Origin: Cryptomeria japonica | Lineage: Eukaryota > Streptophyta > Pinopsida > Cupressales > Cupressaceae | Assembly (NCBI RefSeq): GCF_030272615.1 | Contig: NC_081405.1 | Location: forward strand, 475,420,008-475,484,007 | Length of the DNA: 64,000 nucleotides | Reading direction: 5' to 3' | Shown here: in pieces, positions 59,524-64,000 of the stretch | Layout: each line of letters opens with the position of its first letter | How positions within the stretch are numbered: the first letter of the stretch is position 1 | Notes under the pieces: model-generated | Databases searched by the model: none | Told to the model about the DNA's origin: nothing | The model's input: only the letters and a program-made list of their open reading frames with translations | Made by a program: the position numbers and the translations under genes

Positions 59524-59728
59524 AGCCTACCATCGGAATTCCAACATCAAAGGGTAAAAATTCTGATAGAGGAGTGTCATCAAATGCACAGCATCCTCGT
59601 CGAAACTCTCCTAGAGGTCATCATAATTTTGACACAAAAGGGTTAAAATTATGACAGCCTCCAAGAGAGTTCTGATGAGGATGCTGTGCATCCGACGGCA
59701 CTCCTCTGTCGGAATTCCGACGGTAGGC
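59524..59728. repeat. Long imperfect inverted repeat in the CACTA subterminal region
   Basis: The left arm (GCCTACCATCGGAATTCC, then GCACAGCATCCTCGTCG, then CATAATTTTGAC) is the reverse complement, with scattered mismatches, of the right arm ending GTCGGAATTCCGACGGTAGG. The arms are about 90-110 bp, the loop is only a few bases, and one arm has about 20 extra bases near 59550. The structure may bind transposase or be a nested small inverted-repeat element. Confidence 0.88.
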
Positions 59729-59917
59729 CAAGATTGTGATGGTATTCTTTCTAGGTATGAGCATCCATGGCGGCCATTAGAAAGGTTGGAGCTGATGTCA
59801 GAATTGAAATGACCACAAGGATAGTCAGAACTTCCGACAAAAAGTTTTCGATGGCTTTTTTTGTCGGTAGTGCGACGAAATTGCGTCAGAATGCCAATGA
59901 TTTGCTGTCAAAATTTT

Positions 59918-59935
59918 GACCCAAATGTACTAGTG
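59918..59935 (-). repeat. Right terminal inverted repeat of the CACTA element
   Basis: GACCCAAATGTACTAGTG is the reverse complement of CACTAGTACATTTGGGTC and pairs with the left end. Confidence 0.92.
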
Positions 59936-62048
59936 TAGGGAGGTCTTGAGAAGTTCCAAAATGAAGATCTGTGTGGGTGTCTTCCCAATTTGATCAAGGA
60001 GGTCATATCAATAGGTGGAAGACATGGGTGGGGGGTTTGGTGGGGGAGCAACTCCTTGGATGGTGACTCTTCCTCAGTGTGTAGTTGCATTGTAGTCATT
60101 CTAGAAATGGGAGGTGGAAGGCGTGGTGCCTTGAATGACTATCTGAGCAGGATTTGGTCTACTTTGGGAAGAAGGAGGATTAACTCCTTGGATGGTTATG
60201 ACATTGACATTATTATCTGTAGGTTTAATGCGACCTACCAAAAAATAAAAACCGGTTACGTGATTAGCATAGTCATAACCCATTGCATTAGATGATGAGC
60301 CTTTTCCTTTATCATGCTTCAGGAAGGGTTCCTGGTACATTTTGAGTTTGTCATTGTTATTACCAGGTTTTGTATTTGCTATCTCAATCTCACCTCTATC
60401 AATGAGATCTTGTATGTAGATCTTCAATTTCATATACTTTCGTGTATCATGTCCCTTGATACAATGGTATTCACAATACTCATTTTAATTATACCATCTT
60501 GGCTTAAGTTGATTGGGGTTAAACAGGCGAGTGATTGGAAAAACCACTATACCTGCTTTGACAAGTTTTTGAAACACCACTTCAATAGGCTCAGCCAAAG
60601 GAGTGAAATCTCTTGGAGTCTTGTTATTCGATCGGGGTGGTCATCCCTAGAATGAGACATTGTTGTGAGGTTTTTGGGATTGATTTTGGTTGTTGAATTG
60701 ATGATTGTTGGTGGTGGATTTTGGGGGAGTGGCCACGGTTTGGACCCGCGTTGCATCAATTATACCATCATTGACTACATTTTTGTTTTTGGACCAGAAT
60801 TTTGGCTTGTCGTTATAATAAAAGGAAGAACTTTGTGTTGATTTCTGGTAATGTTTCAAGGCTCCTTCCTCCAACAAGACACATTCGAGGGCGAGACCCT
60901 TATCTATCAATTTTTGGAAGGATTTGATACATTGAGATATTAAAGGTCTTGAAAGTTTAGGCACCAAGTTCTTTTGGAATAGCTCAATTTGATGTTGTTC
61001 TGGCATGTCCCACTAGAATTTCTTGATAAGATGTCGCCATCTTTGTAGGAAATTGGTGAAGGTTTCTCCAAGCCTTTGTTTTGTATTACATAAGTCCATC
61101 ATAGATACATCATTACCCATGTTGTATGCATAGTGGGCCACAAATTTTTCTGCCAAGTCTAGAAAAGAGACAATGGAACCTCGTGGTAAAGATGAGAACC
61201 ATGCCAAGGCGTCTCTCATGAGACTCTTAGGAAAGAGTCTGCAAAGATAAAGGTCACTATAGGAGACTTCTTGGCATAAGACGTGGAATTCTCGGACATG
61301 GTTGCAGGGATCTCCTTTGCCTTCATACTTGGTGAATTTAGGGATCTCAAATCTTGGGGGATATGGTGCAACTTATATAGATGGGTTCTAAGGACAAGGG
61401 AAAAACTCTTCGAATGAGTAATTTTTCCTTTTATTAGTCCTTTGTTTCATGTCCTTGATGATATTCTTCATGTCTTGAATTTCCCTGGTGAGGTCTTGTT
61501 GTGGACTTTGATATTGCATGAATTGTATTTGCCCCAAGAATTGCATGAACCAAAGAAGGTGGTATAGAAGTTTGTTGGAGAATGGATGAGATCGGATTTG
61601 ATAGTGGTATGGATGGTAAGGAGGAAGAAGGTGGGATGGAGACCACGGTGGGAGGTATCGTGGGTGGCATTGATTGAGCCTGGATGATTGATGGGGCTGC
61701 AATTGATTGAGTTTGAATAGTAGGTGCAGCACTTTGTGTGGGAGTGAGGTCTCCTTGTGGTTGTTGGGTGAGAGCGGATCTATTAAATTCAGGAAGAATT
61801 TGAGCTCCATGTTCAAGGAGAGTTTTTAGAAGTGCAGTAGGATTGTGTTTAATAAAATTTTCCATCATCTCTTGGTTATAAGAATCTGCTAGGAAAATTT
61901 GCACTTCCGGACAAAGTTCATCTTGGTTAACCATGTCAAGATTTTGACTTTGATCTTGATCGCTAGGTTGCCCACTTTGTGTATGATCTTGCCTGGGATC
62001 TTCATATAGGACACCAATGTCTGGCATGCCATATTGTTGTTCAGCCAT
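59936..62048 (-). pseudogene. gag: Gypsy gag, right of the CACTA insertion
   Basis: From ATG 62048 the N-terminal part is Gln/Pro/Ser-rich (62048-61434). After a frameshift near 61430 the Retrotrans_gag core follows: PPRFEIPKFTKYEGKGDP, RDALAWFSSLPRGSIVSF, EKFVAHYAYN and KQRLGETFTNFLQRWR. The end (GALKHYQKSTQSSSFYYNDK) and a low-complexity tail run to about 60650. Pieces at 60433-60101 and 60099-59936 approach the protease region. The last (SFWNFSRPP) is cut by the CACTA end. The product would be the capsid. Confidence 0.88.
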
Positions 62049-62087
62049 CTTTTTCTTTTGGGATCAAGTTGCAACCATACACGATAT

Positions 62088-62500
62088 TTGTGATGAAAAG
62101 ACTTAGGAAAAATGTGATGAAAGGACTTAAGAAATTTGTGATGAAAGGATTTAAGAAATTTGTGATGAAAGGATTTAAGAAATTTGAGGATGGAAGGACT
62201 TAAGAAATTTGTGATGAAATGATTTAAGAAATTTGAGGATGAAAAGACTTGAGAAATTTGTGATGAAAAAAAAACAATTTTAAGAAATTTCAAGATGAAA
62301 AGACTTGAGAAATTTGTGATGAAAGGATTTAAGAAATTTGAGGATGAAAGGACTTGAGAAATTTGTGATGAAAGGATTTAAGAAATTTGAGGATAAAAGG
62401 ACTTAAGAAATTTGTGATGAAAGGATTTAAGAAATTTGAGGATGAAAAGACTTGAGAAATTTGTGATGAAATGATTTGAGAAATTTCAAGATGAAAAGAT
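62088..62500. repeat. Tandem repeats of about 24 bp upstream of gypsy gag
   Basis: About 17 copies of GATGAAAGGATTTAAGAAATTTG(T/A) with variants (AAAAGACTTGAG, GGACTTAAG). Units often pair into about 48-bp doublets. They lie in the 5' leader just upstream (minus sense) of the gag start. Confidence 0.92.
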
Positions 62501-62510
62501 GTGAGGCCTC

Positions 62511-64000
62511 ACCTCGACTCAGTTTGACATTCAGTGGATGTTATATTTTAGACTACTATGGATACTTTGTTTTGATGCATTTTGAGACTTAGAACTTATA
62601 TGATTTCAGGATATTGGATAACATTGCTATGAATTGATGTTTTACTTACATGCTTTATGAGATAGAACACTACATGATTATTAGATAGAATGATATTGCA
62701 ATGATAGATGTCGTTAATGAATTTGCAGGACTTTACTTTGAATATAGAACTATGATGTATGTTTAGTTTATGTGAATTGGGATGAAAAATTGTTTATGTG
62801 AATTTGCTTGACAAAAGATGTATTCAATCTGTGCAGATGAAAATTGTATGCAAGTAATGATGTGCATTGTTGTATTATTGAATTATATTTTATATGAATA
62901 TTTGGGAGTACTAATATGTAAATTGAGATGCGCAGGAAATTTACCATGTGACCATGGAAAATTACGGAGAATTAAACCTAGACTTATGTATGTTCGTAAA
63001 GCCAGGGTTTGTCTATTTGGAGAGACAACACCCCGTTTGTGTTGTATTTTATTTGTATCAGTATATGTGGCATGAGTGTTAGGTGTTATTTAAATTTATT
63101 GTGTAAAAACCTCAAGAGACAATTTCATGTTTATTTTCATAAAAGTATTTTATTAGTGTCACTTGTCACATGTGTGGATTTAAATTTAAATATTTTACTT
63201 TGTCTCTTGATGGGAAAGTGTTAATTATAATTAATTTTAAATAAAATAATGTGTTGTTAAAAAAAAAAGATATTTTGAGAATATAATATTTGGAGTGGTC
63301 AACTTATGTTTGACCCGAAAATAAACTTCAGAGGGGTTTAAAATGGGTTAAATGAACACCTAGGGGTAGTTTATTAGGGTTTCCTAAAGCCCATAAGGTA
63401 TACCTAGGGGTTAGGGGTAATTTTAGGCAAGTTTCTACTTTATAATGATCTTTTTAATGCTTTAAAAATTGGTTTTTTTGAGTTGAGCGAAAATTGGAAA
63501 TTGAAGTGAAAATCAAATCAAGATTTTCCCTCTTGAAAGGAAAGTCTTTTTGCATTTTTGCTTTCTTCCTTCTTTTGTTGATTTTTTTTAGAATCCTGTG
63601 AGAACTCAGAGAGTGAGCTTCTTAAGGAAGATTTTTGGGAATAGCTGGTTAATCACCCACTCTCCATTTTTGGAGACAAAAAAGAAAATTTGGAAGAAAA
63701 ATAATCTTATGGGATAAAGAAATTGATTAAGGAAAAATAAAGAATTGTGGATTGGGCAGCTCTTCTTCAGATATCATTATAACCTTTAGGCAGAATAAGG
63801 TTGGTTTCATTTTTACTTTTAATGTCTAGTTTTGTTTATTTCTGAAAGTTGTTGAATAAGAAAATCTGTATTCTTGAAAATGAATGTTTGAAAATCTTTT
63901 GGTTTTGTTTTATGAACGAATGTGTTTTGTGAGTTTTCTCAAGATCTCTCTTTCTCTTGGGAGAGAAGAGGATCTTGAGGGTGGTAGCAGTGACAGCCCT
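62511..64000. other. Unassigned end region, possible LTR or leader of another element
   Basis: No ORF with known motifs is present. I found no match to the gypsy 3' LTR at 32560-33555, so the gypsy 5' LTR is not evident here. The CT-rich and AT-rich composition and an AGAGAGTGAGCTTC-like leader near 63610 would suit an LTR or 5' UTR on the plus strand, but no TG...CA pair or PBS could be placed. Confidence 0.35.

Larger units (their letters stand above)
40559..59935 (+). mobile_element. CACTA (En/Spm) DNA transposon, 19.4 kb, with SET-domain cargo
   Basis: The left end CACTAATACATTTGGGGTC and the right end, read in reverse complement as CACTAGTACATTTGGGTC, are terminal inverted repeats with the diagnostic CACTA. 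The insert cuts the gypsy polyprotein between gag (right) and protease (left). Gene 1 (44955-49301) is a tnp2 transposase. Gene 2 (49717-53714) is an accessory transposon protein with a SET domain. An NPF transporter exon lies at 57470. The 3-bp flanks are CCG and CTA on the minus strand, a poor match as a target duplication but explainable by two C-to-T type changes. Confidence 0.93.
32560..62510 (-). mobile_element. Ty3/gypsy retrotransposon, Tat/Ogre-like, split by a CACTA element
   Basis: On the minus strand it has a gag leader with tandem repeats (62500-62088), gag (62048-59936), the CACTA insertion (59935-40559), protease, G-patch, RT, RNase H, a second RNase H, integrase (to 35678), a long 3' UTR with tandem repeats, PPT and 3' LTR. 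RT before integrase is the gypsy order. A second RNase H after the RT-linked one and a long repeat-bearing 3' UTR are known features of the Tat/Ogre lineage. Frames are broken. The 5' LTR was not found in the window. Confidence 0.85.

Noticed and set aside
62088-62500. Open frame in the 24-bp repeats (KGFKKFVMKGFKKF and the like)
   Set aside because: The open frame is a by-product of a 24-bp repeat, which keeps any frame open. No start context or known family supports a protein.

Overview
The window is plant nuclear DNA that appears to consist almost entirely of nested, decayed transposable elements. It is AT-rich, and the coding remnants are plant-type: Ty1/copia and Ty3/gypsy retrotransposons with initiator-Met tRNA primer sites or a Tat/Ogre-like layout, a hAT-like transposase, a CACTA (En/Spm) transposon with plant-only domains, and one exon of a plant NRT1/PTR (NPF) transporter. 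Old, deeply nested elements, long introns and heavy nonsense decay suggest a very large seed-plant genome, possibly a gymnosperm. That assignment is inference. I see no intact host gene, no rRNA or tRNA gene and no CRISPR array.

Layout. (1) 1-784: no recognisable feature. (2) 785-7260: copia element 1 (+), with a 5' LTR that has lost about 390 bp. (3) 7261-10316: remnant of a second, pol-less LTR element (+), reduced to the C-terminal part of an unusual ORF, a PPT and a 3' LTR. (4) 10684-13400: decayed hAT-like transposase (+). (5) 13794-27592: copia element 2 (+). Its 5' LTR is split at 14595/21228 by a complete pol-less LTR retrotransposon on the minus strand (14596-21222). That insert has two 792-bp LTRs, a coiled-coil/zinc-knuckle gag-like ORF and a frame of about 1,117 codons of unknown function. 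(6) 28150-31866: a spliced, nonsense-riddled ORF of unknown family (-). (7) About 32560-62510: a Tat/Ogre-like gypsy element (-) with dual RNase H, a G-patch segment and a tandem-repeat 3' UTR. It is split between gag and protease by (8) a 19.4-kb CACTA transposon at 40559-59935. (9) 62511-64000: unassigned, perhaps another LTR or leader.

The most interesting parts are these. First, the CACTA element carries a tnp2/DUF4218/DUF4216 transposase gene. Its second gene appears to join a SET (protein lysine methyltransferase) domain to the plant Transposase_24-like accessory protein. I checked the exon phases from 49717 through 52912 by hand and they are continuous. The element has also picked up an NPF transporter exon. 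Second, the pol-less retrotransposon at 14596-21222 encodes a long ORF whose diverged homologue sits at 7261-9540 beside a different LTR. The ORF is therefore a recurring cargo of more than one LTR family. This element shares its PBS, a three-part polypurine arrangement with conserved spacing, and R/U5 motifs with the copia elements around it, so copia machinery is the likely source of its mobilisation.

Nearly all coding regions are broken. Most breaks are in-frame stops of the TAG/TGA type expected from C-to-T decay at methylated CAG and CGA sites, so all coding entries should be read as pseudogenes. All comparisons were made by eye; no alignment or database search was run.
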